Positions 1 through 12,721 of a stretch of DNA of 64,000 bases are shown here, piece after piece. The DNA is from Galbula dea. Its lineage: Eukaryota; Chordata; Aves; Piciformes; Galbulidae. The notes under the pieces are model-generated. The model did no database searches and had not been told where the DNA came from. It saw only the letters and a list, made by a program, of their open reading frames with translations. A program made the translations under genes and the position numbers. The stretch spans positions 65,916 through 129,915 of the forward strand of contig VWZX01010114.1 in the NCBI GenBank assembly GCA_013399015.1. The letters run 5' to 3'. Numbering within the stretch: the stretch's first letter is position 1; every line of letters begins with the position of its first letter.

Positions 1-889
1 AAGTACCAGTTCTTGAGGAACAGGTTTTGATCAGTGGGGAGTTTGGTGAAATTCTGCAGTAGGACTCTCTGGGGTGAAGCCTTTTCTTCATAGACAAACT
101 ATGATTTTTGAACAGAAATTGTACCTCCATTCTGTGGGCCACAGTGGGGAGAGCTTTAGTGATTCATGTGAGCACCTTCTCTTTACCTGCCTTGGAAAAG
201 AGTGGATCAGGCAATACAGTGAATAATGCTATCTTAACTGGAGCAAACTCTCAAACTGTATTTACTAGGGTAAGAGAAAGTAGCTTAAATTAACAGATTT
301 CTGCAAATTTTAGTGCCTTTACAGGAGAAGATGATCAGGGTCGAAACAAAAGTGTATGGAATGGTAGCTGAAGGTCTACAGTACTGCTTAATCTTAGCCT
401 CTGGCAAATAGTAACAGTAATGGTCTTAAGTACATCTTGGCTGGATTCCCCTTTCAGAGTGCTTCAGAGCTGAGTCGTGGGGTCAGCCAGCAGATCTGAT
501 TGTTGTGGAAGCTAAGGGTGTGATTTTGGGTCATCTAGGACAGCTCTTGACCTCTGCTGAGAGGAATGGGCTGTGGTTTTCCCATGGCTGGGTGTCTCTG
601 CAGTGGTGATTTGGTGTATGGTGATCATACACCCTCAGTGTGGAGTTCATCAGCTTATTTACTGATCTTACTGCAGGGTGAACTTTTGTTTTCCAGCAAG
701 TTCTGCAATCAGCTGTGTAATTTATCTGCCCTGCTCCGTGGCAAGCTTATACTGCAGTGGGAGGGCAAGGATGTACAGTTGAAAGGGAAAAGATAAGACC
801 TTACCTTTTAGTGACAACCCACACCTGAAATGGATTGAGGTGTAGCCTTGAATTACAATCTGGAGCAACCCTAATATAAATACTTCATG

Positions 890-1174
890 GGTGGGGGTCA
901 GGAGGCTGGGGCCAGGCTTTCTTCAGTGATGCCCAGTGACAGGGCAAGAGGTAACAGGCACAAACTGGAACAGAGGAAGTTCCATCTAAACATAAGGAGG
1001 AACTTCTTTACTTGGAGGGTGGTGGAGCACTGGCCCAGGCTGCCCAGGGAGGGAGGTGGTGGAGTCTCCACCTCAGGAGACATTCCAAGCTACCTGGATG
1101 CCATCCTGTGCAAGCAGCTCTAGGTGAACCGAGGTGGTTGGACTAAGTGATCCCTAACATTCTGTGATTCTGTA
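890..1174 (+). mobile_element. CR1 LINE 3' end
   Basis: The stretch carries the C-terminal ORF2 coding remnant (AGGAACTTCTTTAC, then GGTGGAGCACTGGCCCAGGCTGCCC in two pieces), then GGTTGGACTAAGTGATCC and a tail with the 8-base repeat ATTCTGTG at 1160-1172. CR1 is the main avian non-LTR retrotransposon and is usually 5'-truncated, as here. The start is approximate. The reading frame is broken, so the copy is dead. Confidence 0.9.
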
Positions 1175-2670
1175 ATAAAACCCTAACATTTCAACAAAGT
1201 AAGGGTTTTTTCCATGCTAGAATAATACCTTCACTTGCTTTGGGAGTGAGCTGTAGTTCTAGTTTCTTTAGTGAGATGTGATGGACTCTTCAGGAGCTTA
1301 CACAGAATGCATAAACAAATTTTACTGTGGAATAAGTGCGTGGTTAGGAGATGGTGCTGACATCCCAGAGCTCTCTTATGGGACCAGAGTGCCACTGTGG
1401 CTGGATCTCAGTGTGACTTCATGGTTCTGGCCTCTACAGTCTGGGGCTACTTTGCAGCACAGCTTCAAAATGGCCTGTGGGATATAGCCCCAGTGTGGTG
1501 CCTGCTCTGCCTCGTAGTGCACAAGCTGGTGGGGTGCCTCTGGTGGTTGGATGGGTTCTGAGTCAGTTGCTGTTACTTTATGGGGAAGTGAAATATGACC
1601 AAAGCAAGGCTACAGTATTGGCACTGGCAAATGATTTCAAAGCACTGTGCATTTATTTACTGTGGCAGTGCCTCTGAGTTGAGTTTTGAACACTTACACA
1701 GTAGTTGTAAAAGCAAAAATGTAGTTAGGTGGATAACATAGAGTGTAGTATTTATCTTTGTGGGCTTTCTGTGTTAGTTTTAGATAGCTTTGGTAGAGTG
1801 TGCTTCTTGCCATAACATTCTTTGTTGATGACAGTCTTTTGTTTGCTGATGGTGAAATTGTTAGGAGTTGCCTGTTCCCTGTTGCACTGGGATAACAGAT
1901 CACCTATTTTCAGTTAGGGGTCTGGAGCCTGAGGTTTGTTACTCTAAATATTAGCAATGTGTGTTCAAGATACACCTGCTAAGTATGTACTGCTGGGTTT
2001 TCACCGAGTTAAAAAATAGGGAAGCACTTGAAAAAAGTCCCAGTGGGAGACTGGGAAAATGGGGATAGATTCTGTGCTACCAGCACAGGGCATTTAAACA
2101 TTTTATGTGCCAGAACAAAATGTAAAAATTGCCAAAACTTAGTAGTATGTCTTTTTGAGAGGGAAATCAAAATACTACAGGACTCAAGTGAAAAGCTCAA
2201 AGTTTCCTAAGATGTATTTAAACTTGGAAGGCTTTTCAGCATGAATTTTCAACTTCTGATACTGGATACACTTTTTTTGTTATTATTGTTACTGAAGTAG
2301 AACTTGGAGTTGGTTTATATGTGGTTTAGATGTTGTTTTAATGTTAGTTGAAGTTGTTTCCTAAGCTGTCTTCAAAGGAGAGTGTCTTAGCTATACTCAT
2401 GGGATGTTATCTTAGAAAGCACAGTGGCTTGGGTTTATTTTTGAGGGTGAGCAGCATTTCCCAAAGTGACTGGACTTGAGAGCACAGTTGAAGTAAAGAA
2501 TTGTGACTATCACCACAGTAAGTTGTTTCTAATAAGTAATAACCATAACTGATGATATTTTACTATTTCTGGATGGGAGGCATTGGTTGTTGTAGATTGT
2601 TCAGAGCAAAAGAGGCAGTGAATCTGCCAGCCCATGGTCACACAGAAACCAGCTCTGAGAGGAACACAAT

Positions 2671-2845
2671 CCCAGAATCATTAAGGTTGGATGAGACCTT
2701 TGAGATCATCAACTCCAACTGTCAACCTGTCACCACCATGCCACTAAGCCAAGTCCCTAAGTACCATATCTAGATGCCTTTTAAACCCCTCCAGGGATGG
2801 TGACTCCACCACTGCCCTGGGCAGAACATTTTGCAAGATGCCAGT
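2671..2845 (-). mobile_element. CR1 LINE 3' end, reverse
   Basis: The minus-strand CR1 tail begins with CCCAGAATCATTAAGGTTGG and continues through CCCCTCCAGGGATGGTGACTC and CACCACTGCCCTGGGCAG, the usual reverse-complement order. The inner end is approximate because the sequence loses resemblance after about 2845. Confidence 0.85.
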
Positions 2846-3398
2846 TACCTGAATTTGCAAAAGCCATCCCTGGCCTGCTCCCCCTTCCAGAGTTATCCTG
2901 AAGGGGAGAGGAGGAAAGCAAAAGCAAAGCAAGTGTAAGCAATTCAGTGGGAATAGTGACAGTTTGTTAGCAATTACTGTAAACTTTCTGAGTAAAATTA
3001 AAAGGAGTGAGTGATAAATTTGTGGCAAGTTGCTTGGATGCAAACCATGCACAGGCAAAGTGAATGGAAGCTTATCATTGATTTAATAGTAAAGGAGATG
3101 GTCTATACAAATGGGTTTAATAACTCATTTGGAACAAAAGTGATCTGAAAATAACATGACTTCCTGGCCAAGTTTGGAGAACAATTAAGAGAAGTCAGAG
3201 TATCCTGTTGTTCTTTCTGGGCTGTGTTTTGGGTGAAGAGAAATGAGAATACAATAATTTCAGTTCCAAGAGAAAGCAGTGAGAATGTTTTCAATGTTAC
3301 TGAATGTGTAGAGCAGTGCTACTGGAGTTTCATAGCAGTATTTTTTGCACTTAACACTGTGAATTCTCAAAAGGAGTGGATTTCATGATGGGAGGGTG

Positions 3399-3424
3399 TT
3401 TTTTTTTTTTTGGGGGGGGGGGGG
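3399..3424. repeat. T13-G13 homopolymer junction
   Basis: Thirteen T are followed directly by thirteen G, then TGTGGGGGG. It is a low-complexity tract and prone to length error in sequencing and assembly. Confidence 0.9.
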
Positions 3425-6392
3425 TGTGGGGGGAGAAGATATATAGTTGCAGATCAGACTGCCCAAGAATAATGTAGGAAGTTTACAGCACAATCTTTAT
3501 GCCTTAGATGGAGCTGATTGGAAAATAGGTATTTTTAATGCAGTCTTAAATACAATAAATCCTTATAAATGTTTGCTTCTTTTTTTGGCTGTATGTATAG
3601 CTTGGGTGGGTGTCTCTTTAGGATGTTTCATTATCCCTGCAGACAAAGTAGGCAATTGTCATCCCATAAAACCCAGCAGACAAAAGCCCTCAATTCTGAA
3701 CATGGCAGTAGGTGCTTTATTCTGTGGGATGCTGAGCTCTGTGCTCTGCCTGGGAGCAGTTGTTGCAAAGAGGAGGAAGTGGCAGTGGAGGATGGGTAGG
3801 CATTTTCTTGCTGTGTTTCATAGTCAAGATCTCTCTGATTTGAGTAAACATTAAAAATAAGATCTACTTGTATGCTAGTAGCTTGTTCTTCCCTCAGTGA
3901 GACAGAAGAGGACTGGCACACTTTGTTTGGCCATAGATGTCCTTACTTCCATGATTATTCTTTGTAGCAGCAGGGAGTGGTCTTTTGATGCTTAGGAAAA
4001 ATATGATTGTTTTTGCTTCCTTTTCTGTTTTCTGGTCCTCCTGTGGTGAAACTGAATCTTCTTGTCCTCCCTGAAGCTGATAAGTTTTTTTTGGATGAGT
4101 CTCCAGACCTTCTTGAGTTCTCCAAAGGTGGAGATTGCACAGCACCTTTGGGCAAACAGTCCTTAACCACACTTGTTATGGAGAAATGTCTTCATTTTTC
4201 TGTCTTCAGGGGGAGCTGCTGAACCTCTGCCCCCTCAGTTGTCCTGGTGAGCTGAGTCTTGCTCTCCAACAGTGTTACATTGCTTCCCTGGTGGAACTTT
4301 GGACAGAAGGACATTGAAGCAGTTGTGTATAGGGTCTGTGAGTCCTAGTGGGAGCTGGTGCTGGAGTTAGGTTCCTTTAATGATGGAGGCATTTGAGGCT
4401 GGGAAGCTAAGGGTGCTGCAGCCTCTCCTGTGGTGAAGTTTTTACTGGCCAGGTTGTGTTTTTTCAGCCAGGTCAGATTATCTGAGATCTAAAGATGCCA
4501 GATGGAAGCCAATGGCAAAGGTCCTTTCTCCTCAATCCCCATGGCATTTATGTACCCTTATGTACATAGTGCATTGGTGCTGTGCTACCCAATTTCCTTC
4601 ATTACATGGTTTTGTTTTCATGAAAGATGACAGTGTGCTGTTGCCCACAGCTGTCCTGGGTGTGCACTCTGTATTTTGGAAATCAGAATATTTTAAGCTT
4701 GTAGGTGTCTAGCTTTCTGGCTATATTGGTTTGGGGTGTTTTTTTGTTTTAATAGTGATAGAGTAGTGTTCAGTTAAAGTTACTTCTGAAACTGGTTTCT
4801 TGTAGTGGAAATCACTTACTTCCCTAAACTCCAGTTGGCTCAGTAGGTGGTTTTTTTCCTAATGTCTCTTGGTACATTTTGTATATTTACATAATAATTT
4901 TTCACTGCAAGTAAGTGTAGCAGGAGTACAGACTTAATTATGTCTGAAGTAAAAGCTTTTGATACCTGTTTGTGTGTAACTAACTGAAGAAGGCTTTTTC
5001 CCCCCAAATTTCAGTTTCACTTTTCTACTGTTCTAATGGCTTTGTCAGGTGAATGCTTTTTCTATTTGAGTTAATTTTTTGAGAGGAGAATTAAAGAGAA
5101 ATATTCCACATTAACCCATCTTACCATTCATTTATCTCTCTAGTAAGATGACTCTGGCCTAGGGCAATTTGCAAGTCTTAGAAAACTCCTTATAGACACT
5201 TGTTCCCTGAAGATACTTCAAGGTGAGGAGAGTGCAAAAGAAGACTGTGGGTTTTTTAGGGCTGTTTTTTTTTCTCAATCTGCTAATAGCAATATTAAAA
5301 TGGTCTGTTGGAACTGTTTTGAAAAGCAGCTCAAGTTGGCAGTTTGCACTTTCTTTTCCCTACTCCTTTATTAGTCTTATATTTTTCTGTGTGGAGTAGT
5401 TCTACAGAGTATTTGTGACCAGAATGATGAGGTAGTGCAGGTACATGTTTAGTTGGAGCTGAAATACTGGAATGGTAGTGGTTATGGTGACTGTAACAGT
5501 TGTGTATGTGCTTCTCATTTCCTCTGCAGATTGTGACTGTTCAGTAAGTGGGGAGGGGGCACACTAACTGGGGGGGAGCAACTAGAAAACATTAGTGCTT
5601 TAAGAAAAGAATAAAAAGCACAGATCCTATTCCAGCTACTAAATATCATTCTACAGTCTCACACTACTAGTGCAAGTAAGCAGAACTTTATGTTTAGCCC
5701 AGCTTGAGGCAAAGTACAGGTGGGTGAAGATGCTGAAACCCTTTTGATTTAGTGGAGTTGTTAAAAAGATAAAATCCAAGAAGAAAGGAAAACTCAAAAA
5801 GGTCTGCAGTATGGTGGGCATTTTGTGTGTGTGTGGTGTTGTTGTTGATTATGAGATGCATTTGCACAATGACAATTTGTTTACCTAATCTAATAATCTG
5901 CTAGATTACCTAACTGTGTAAATCTGGCAGTTTATGGCCTTGCTATTTGCATACAAGTAATCCTGGGAAGGAGGAAGGCACAATTATTTTTAAGGTGTGC
6001 TGGAGGTCTTGTGCCAAAAGATTATTAGTGTTCCTCTTGGGGAAGAACAGAAGTCATGTGAAATGCTTAGCCAAACCAAATTCACTTTCCAATGAGATGT
6101 AGCTCTGTCCTGTGGGACATTACTAATGTCATCCTGCTATGAGTGCCAGTCTGTTAATGTTTTGGCTTAGTTGTGTAGCAGCTTCTGCTAAATGTTCAGT
6201 TATGGGAAGGTGTCCTCCAGTGAAACAAGCCAGCAGTTCTCAGATCTTAGCATTAAAAACAAGCCCTTAATCAGTAGACTCCTTTCTGAATTGGTGTTTC
6301 CTCTCAACCCCATGTAACCAAGTGTCAGACAGGAATGGTTACTTGGTGAAACATTGTTGAAGCATAGTGTGGTAAGTATCTGAGTGTTCAGT

Positions 6393-6470
6393 GGTGACCC
6401 AGAATACAGAGTATACTGAGCTGGAAAGGACCTATGAGGATCGTGGGGTCTAGCTCCAAGGGAATGAGTT
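6393..6470 (-). mobile_element. Degenerate CR1-like tail, reverse
   Basis: The order AGAATACAGAGTATACTGAG, CTGGAAAGGACCTATGAGGAT and GTCTAGCTCC resembles the reverse strand of the avian CR1 tail family that reads 'gagttggaagggaccc..aaggatcat..gtccaactcc'. It is short and decayed, so the call is tentative. Confidence 0.55.
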
Positions 6471-7030
6471 AGAACAGGATTGGATGGGAGTTGACATTCC
6501 TGTAAGAAAGGAGTTGGCCACACCTTTAAAGAAGGAAAAGAAGAGATTTGATAGAGGGGGTGTTGGTATTGAATTTTCTTTCTAAAGAAAGAAACCAGGA
6601 GTCTAGACAAATCACAGTTACTTTGTTTGAATAAAAAGTGATGGTGGTATGAATAGTGGTTTGTTCAGGTGACATTTCCCTCTTGCAGGAGTTCTCAGAG
6701 CTGCTGTGGAATGACAATTAATCCAAGAAACTTAAAGAAATAACCTGTTTTTCTGTTGTTGTGTCACTGTTTATATAAATCATTAGTATTTGGATTTCAT
6801 GGAGTATTGCTTATATAAATTCTCCACTGAATCAACTTAAAACTGTATTACTTTGGATAACAGCAAATGAAATCTAAAATCACTGAAGTAACTTCTGTCT
6901 GTAATCCTCTAACCACTTCAAATAGGCCACAAAAGAAAAAGTATTGTACCAGATTCTTTGTGCTAGAATTGAACTGTCCTTTGAGCTTCTAGAAAACATT
7001 ACAATTAAATACAATTATAACTTTTTGTAG

Positions 7031-7140
7031 GTTGGGCTCATGTGGTTTGTGCTCTGTACATTCCCGAGGTGCAGTTTGCCAATGTCTCTACAATGGAGCC
7101 CATCGTGTTGCAGTCTGTCCCCCATGAGCGCTACAACAAG
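7031..7140 (+). CDS. MLLT10: MLLT10 exon: end of C2HC knuckle to start of PHD finger 2
   Basis: The exon starts after TTTTTGTAG and ends before the donor GTAGAA. Its first two bases complete a split Gly codon. The 36 codons that follow (residues 1-36 of the visible product) read W-A-H-V-V-C-A-L-Y-I-P-E and end in H-E-R-Y-N-K. The His and Cys of WAHVVC are the last two zinc ligands of the C2HC pre-PHD knuckle, part of the module that binds H3 around Lys27 (known for AF10). The length of 110 bases and the phase fit the next exon exactly. The Cys pair completing the knuckle belongs to an upstream exon outside the window. An apparent GTG start at 7042 is only an ORF-calling artefact. Confidence 0.96.
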
Positions 7141-7415
7141 GTAGAATTACATCTCTCTTTCTTTCTACCCAATGTATTTGCTTGGAAACTTGTGAGCTTT
7201 CCTAATCTGAAACTTCACTGCTTAAAATGCACTGGATATCAAATCCATGAATGTATGCAGAAATGCTGTGTGTTCTCTGCTATGACTCGATGAGAAGTTC
7301 AAGAATTAGCAAGCTCTGTTACTGAGTGAAGCTGTAAGGTTATCTGCCATGGATCATTATTCTTTTACAGACTGGGGACTGTATGCTTAATTTAAAATAG
7401 AATCATCTTTGAATA

Positions 7416-7500
7416 CCACAGAATCACAGAATCATTAGGGTTGGAAAGGACCCTCAAGATCATCTAGTCCAACCGATAGCCCTACACTACTCTTACCAGT
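7416..7500 (-). mobile_element. Short CR1 tail, reverse
   Basis: Two CACAGAATCA-type tail repeats (reverse of the CR1 TGATTCTGTG end) are followed by GGGTTGGAAAGGACC and CATCTAGTCCAACC. About 85 bases survive, a severely 5'-truncated insertion. Confidence 0.85.
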
Positions 7501-8711
7501 TGATTTTGAAAGGGAGGTGAACTATTTCCCATAGGTGAAAATATTATTGCAGTGGATTTGAAATGTTACTGTTACTCACCCCTAAGTCCTACTGTTTTTA
7601 AGTGTTGATGTCAACATAAACATCTTCATAAACATTTCTTATAGGAAGAAAAGCTTTGCTAATTTATTAGGTTGCAGACTTCTACCTTTGTAAATAGTAT
7701 TCACTTCAGTGCTAGTATTTGCTTTTAGAGGAACTGCCTCTCAGTAAGTGTCAGTGAGATGGAATGCTTCATAGAGAGGGTAGAGATTTTATTTAATACA
7801 AATTGAGACTGTAATAGTAACATAGGAATGTTCTAGATTGATAGTTATGTTTTTCTACTTGTTTCACTTGTGCTACCTCTTCCTCACTACATCCTCCATT
7901 GTGTTTTCCCTTCTGCAGGCAGCAGACTGACTGCAAGTCTGATTAGTTTTAATATGCAGTTTTCTTGTGGTTTTTTTTTTTACCTCTAGTTTCTTTCCTT
8001 TAATTTGTTTCTATGATAGTTTGTGGAACACTGGGGTAAAAGAGGAATAAACTGTGTTATAAAAGAAAGGGAAAAGGACATGCATCACCTCTCCCCAGTT
8101 TCTCAGTAGGCCTGTAGGCTGTGCTGAGTTTGGTTCTGCTGTGGCTGAAGTGCCACCAGTTCCTGAGTAGACTAGCTTAGAGAACTACTCCCCAAACCCA
8201 TACAACTCCTAATGCCCTTTTCAGGTAGCCTGCAATAATTTCTCCTCCCACCTCCCTTGCTGTTAAGTATAAATGGTGTTTATTTCAATGATGCATTTTT
8301 TCAGGTCAGAGATTTTGGAGAGCATTTCAGCCTGACCTTATCAATTTGAGAGGAAATGGGAAAGAAAAGCTGTTTTTTTCTGGAGCAGTAGAAATGGCAA
8401 ACAGTTCTTAAAACATTTGTTGCATATTGAGAACAAATGTAAACATATAATTAGGAAAAGAGACTAGAGTTGCTTCTTTTCTTAGAGAGGCTTAGTGCCT
8501 GTCAACTGAGGTTGGAATAGGATGATTTTAAGGAAGATTTTATTTCCTGTGAAGTCCTAAATAATTCTCCTTGTGCTGCTGGATGCATATAGCATGGTAG
8601 CATATGGAATTGGGGGAAAATATAGGCCAGTGGAAATTGCCATAAGGGAGAACTTACACTTTAGTCTTTAGAATGAAGATAGACATCTGTGGTGCAAGGT
8701 ACAGCAATCTT

Positions 8712-9092
8712 AAATGGGGTTGTTCAGCCTGGAGAAAAGAAGGCTCTGGGAAGACCTTATTGCAGCCTTTCAGCACTTAAGGGGGCAATCTTTTGAGCAG
8801 AGCCTGTTGGGACAGGACAAGGGGTGATGTTTTGAAACTAGAAGAGATGAGAGTTAGGCTAGATACAAGCAAGAAGTCTTTCACACCAAGTACAGTGAGA
8901 CACTGTCTCAGGTTGCCCAGAGAGGTGGGAGATGTCCCACCCTGGGAACATCCCAGGTCAGGCTGTCTGGGGCTGTGAGCAACCTGATCTAGTTGCAGAT
9001 GTCCCTGCTGATTGCAAGGAGGTTGGACTAGATGACCTTGGAAGGTCCCTTCCCACCCAAAGCAGTGTATGCTTCCATGATCCTGTGCTAAG
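8712..9092 (+). mobile_element. CR1 LINE 3' end
   Basis: The start GTTGTTCAGCCTGGAGAAAAG matches the CR1 ORF2 C-terminal segment (F-S-L-E-K-R-R type). It is followed by GGTTGCCCAGAGAGGTGGGAG, GGTTGGACTAGATGACC and a decayed TTCCATGATCCTGTG tail. Stops and indels break the frame. Confidence 0.9.
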
Positions 9093-10871
9093 ACACCCAG
9101 CAGGTACCAAAGCATGAGGTCTGTCAATGTCAGCACATTTGGCTGCTGTTTTCCTGAAGTTTCCCTGCTTCTGGGATAAAACCCATCACATTCCAGAATG
9201 AATCCACTCAGTGGCTTATTAATGGGTTAACTAACAGGAAGGCTCTTCTCACCCTGTTGCTTCCAAAAAGAAATGGAGTAGTAGTTGCTCTCCTATTTGG
9301 TTGGTATGTTATTCCTTGGATGGTTATGTGTGGATATTATCTATTTATTTTATGTGAGCTTTATTTGTCTCTTTCAGGCTCATTAGAAAGTATGTGTTAA
9401 TTGAATATAATGACTGCTATTAGGAATCTCTTTTAAAAACTGATTAAAAAATAAGTGCATTTTGAGTTTCTTGCTCTGCCTAGTAGCAAAGGCACCTCTT
9501 AGACTTTTATTGCAGTACTTGCTGCAACAGTGAGAAATTCTGCACAGCCCCTAGGTTTGATTCTATCAGCAGGGAATGCTGGTGGCTGCCTGTTGTAAGT
9601 AAGCTATTTCTCAAATTACTTTTTGTTTTGTAAGGGTTTTTCTTTGCCTCATCTTCCCTTCTGGCTTTGCTTTTGCCAGGAAGATTTATCTTTGGAAATA
9701 GGAAGGAAAAATATTGACAGAAACATAAACACATTAAAGAAACAAAGATATTTGTTGTGTTTTGAGTAAAATATCCTTGCTGAGTCAAAAGCTTAGTGCA
9801 ATGTTTTATTTTCTATCCAGTGATTTTGGGAGCAGTCTTTAAGTACTCTCTTCCCTGAAGAGCTCTGAAGCTCAGTGCTGCTGTAGGTGGTGGGACACAG
9901 CAAGTTTTACACTTCACAAACCCAGAGGTTTCAGAGGAGGTGTAGCAATTGCATGGAATTGCAAATGCATGAAAGTCTTTTTTCTTCTGCTTTGTGAAAG
10001 AAAGATAAAGGTTGTCAGGCTTCTGGAATTGTTTGTGTCTAAGAGAAGGTAGAAGTGTGAGAAGTTCAGCTTTAGAGAGAACTCACCATCCACGCTGAAA
10101 CAGGAGGATGAACCTTCTTTGGCTCTGTTTCATATGGAAGATTAGGAGACAGGTTTTGTACTTCTCAGGACTGTTGTAGGAAGGATGGAAGTTCATTGAG
10201 CTCATTAAAATGGGTGGGCAGCTCACCATCTTGTGTTTAAACTTAGTCACAATGTAGCTGGGCATTTGTTGCAATTTTTCAGTCATTTTACTGCAAATTG
10301 GTTTAAGAGGTCTTGAAACACAGCCCCTAAACATAGTATGAGTTGTTGAAGAGTAAGGCTTCTGTCCTTACTGAGCAGAATGCTTATGTTGCTTCTCTTT
10401 CTGAGCTTCAGTGAGGAAAAAGTGACAGATCTTAAGGCAAAATGAAAAAAACCAGCTCAGTAACTGGAGCTTGAGTTTTCTGGGCACTGTTGAACTCCAC
10501 TTCCAGAGCTACCTCACTTTGGGAGTTACATGCAGCCAGTATAGTTACTCAGATGAGGTTGGTAGATCATGAGCTTGTTTGTTCCTGAAATCTAAAGGTG
10601 ACACATCATGGTGTGGAAAGCTGGAAAGCAGCAGGGCTCAGACCCTGTCAAACAACTGAATTGTCTGCGTGCACTGCCTTGATGTACAAAGGGAGCAAGG
10701 GAAAGAATTAAGTAGGATTATCCCCTTTCTGATCCTGCAAATGTTAGGATATCTAGGGTATGATTTTAGGATATATTAGCTGTTGGGTTTAATGCCTTTT
10801 AAATGTCTTGTGGAAACCATTCAAGAATGACTCACCTGCCCTAGAGTCTGGCATCTTAATGCTTTGGTTAG

Positions 10872-11154
10872 CTGATGGCAGATTGCAACAGGACATGGGG
10901 GAATGCTTACAAGCTGAAGGAGGGGAAATTTAGACTAGAGATTAGAAGGAGGTTCTTTACCCAAAGGGTGGTGAGGCACTGGCACAGGTTGCCCAGAGAG
11001 GTTGTGGCTGCCCCATCCCTGGCAGTGTTTAAGGCCAGGCTGGATGTGGCCCTGGGCAACCTGGTCTAGTGAGTGGCATCCCTGCCCATGGCAGGGGGGT
11101 TGGAACTAGATGATCTTTAAGGTCCCTTCCAACCCAAACCATTCTATGATTCTA
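10872..11154 (+). mobile_element. CR1 LINE 3' end
   Basis: It translates as a CR1 ORF2 C-terminal segment (E-I-R-R-R-F-F-T-Q-R-V-V-R-H-W-H-R-L-P-R-E-V core at about 10938-11005). It ends with CTAGATGATC, TTTAAGGTCCCTTCCAACCC and ATTCTATGATTCTATG. A short 64-codon frame at 10875-11069 is open, suggesting a relatively young copy. Confidence 0.92.
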
Positions 11155-12617
11155 TGTCTGATGGTAAATATTGTTCTAAATACCTCTGTGCAAGGCTGGT
11201 CTGCTCTGAATTTCACTCATGCCTTTCTAAGTAATACTGGGTTTGCATTATAGCCTTTATTCTTCTTTTTATTGCTGTGGTATTTTGATCCATTTCTCTT
11301 ACACTATTTTCTGCTACCCTTGGTTGATGTTCTCTTTACTTAGTCTCGTTCCCTGCCTTGCTTAAGGGAGGTTGTGATACAGTTGTCAGTTACAGTTGAA
11401 ATGTAGATTTGTGTATGTGTGTATTTATTTAGGAAAAAAAACAAAGTTTCTCTTTGGGTTTTCTACAGAGGTAGTAGTGTCCTTGATGTTTGTTACCTCA
11501 GTAAGGTCCTCTCTCATTTAAAACCAGACACTTGACTGCCCAGTGCTGGATGATACTTGAATAAATAATCTGGTTTTAATTATAATAGTGTAGACCCTCT
11601 CTAACCATCATTTCAGTAATAAGGACAGTAAGAAATGGAAAGAGATCTTTGGCTGCTTAATGTTTCTCTCTGAAATGCTGTTGAGAGATGGTGGTGATGT
11701 CAACTATAATAGTGAGCTTCCACAGAGCATGTATCCTTCTTCATTTGCTACATAGTTAAGAAAAGTATTGAATAATGAGAGAGATTTTGATTTCTTTTTG
11801 TCATCATTTATTTTCTTCTGTTCTACTGAGAATGTTTTTGAAATGGATACCAAATGCCACAGTATCTCAGTAAAACACAGGCACTGACAGAAATGCTGTG
11901 AAGATTTTCAGGTACTAGACAGCTTGGTTTAATTGTAGCTTGGTCTGGAGGTTGCAGTTGGTTTAGTTTACTACTTTAAGCTTTGTTTACAGCAGGTTCC
12001 TTGCTTGGTTAGTTTCTAAGCTGTGTATGGGCCTGTCCAAGTCCTGCTGAAATTAAGCAGAGTTCTCTTAACCAACCATGTTTAATTAGAGGGAGCTGAG
12101 CATCATATGAATATTGAAGCATGCTCTGAGGCTTCTGAAAGTCTTGATGCCAAATGTGGAGGTCAGGTTGTAAGAGGCAGTTTCTCTGGGTGTCATTTTG
12201 CAGACATGTGCATCTCTACCATGCAGTGTCTTGGAGCATCAGGCACTCAGTCTAATTTGTTTTTCTGAATGCCACCATTGCAGGTAATGTTAAGTGAACA
12301 CAAAAACAATTGCAACCTACAGGGACATAAACACAAACTTGGAGGGAAGGAAAATCTTGAAGCCTGATGCTATTAACCTTTGGCTGTTGAACCATTTGGC
12401 TAGTTGAGTAACTGTATGGAATTTAAGTAAATGAGGATTTCTAGTACTTTAGTGTTGCTGGAGTGGTACAGAGATAACAAGTGTCTATTAGATGATCCCC
12501 TTTGACAAACGTGGTTCTTATTGCACAGTCCAGTAATTCTCACCCTAGAATCTCCTGTGAGCAGTACAGACTTTTCTTTGTATCTCCTTATCACATGAAG
12601 TCTTTTCTCTTTGCTAG

Positions 12618-12721
12618 ACATGCTATATTTGTGATGAACAAGGCAGAGAAAGTAAAGCAGCCACTGGTGCTTGTATGACATGTAATAAGCATGGATGTCG
12701 ACAAGCTTTCCATGTAACCTG
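12618..12721 (+). CDS. MLLT10: MLLT10 exon: core of PHD finger 2
   Basis: It is bounded by TTTGCTAG and the consensus donor GTGAGT. It holds 34 codons plus two bases (residues 37-70). It opens with the zinc pair T-C-Y-I-C, continues through E-Q-G-R-E-S-K, then C-M-T-C and H-G-C, and ends in F-H-V-T with the Cys codon split across the intron (TG plus T). These Cys and His residues are the first ligands of the Cys4-His-Cys3 finger, and none is missing. The PHD-knuckle-PHD unit is the part of AF10 that is lost in leukaemic fusions and needed for H3K27-dependent chromatin binding (established knowledge). Confidence 0.97.

Larger units (their letters stand above)
1..7030 (+). other. MLLT10: Intron (3' part) upstream of the first visible exon
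   Basis: No coding exon was found here. The exon that should precede 7031, encoding the Cys pair of the C2HC knuckle, was looked for and not seen, so this intron probably extends beyond the left edge. Contents: CR1 3' ends at 890-1174 (plus), 2671-2845 (minus) and a weak one near 6393-6470 (minus), plus a T13-G13 tract at 3399-3424. The rest is AT-rich unique-looking sequence with only chance ORFs. The acceptor at its end is a TTTTTGTAG run. Confidence 0.8.
7141..12617 (+). other. MLLT10: Intron, 5.5 kb
   Basis: It contains a short reverse CR1 tail at 7416-7500 and two forward CR1 3' ends at 8712-9092 and 10872-11154. The remainder shows no recognisable gene, RNA or repeat. The donor is GTAGAA and the acceptor TCTCTTTGCTAG. 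Confidence 0.9.

Noticed and set aside
3447..3854. 135-codon open frame with two hydrophobic segments
   Set aside because: It begins at a non-ATG codon in AT-rich intron, resembles nothing I know, overlaps another open frame, and has no promoter or splice context. Frames this long occur by chance in 64 kb.
1..7030. Upstream PHD-finger exon of MLLT10
   Set aside because: I looked for a frame encoding the C2HC cysteine pair and the residues before W-A-H-V-V-C but found none with splice sites; it is probably left of the window.
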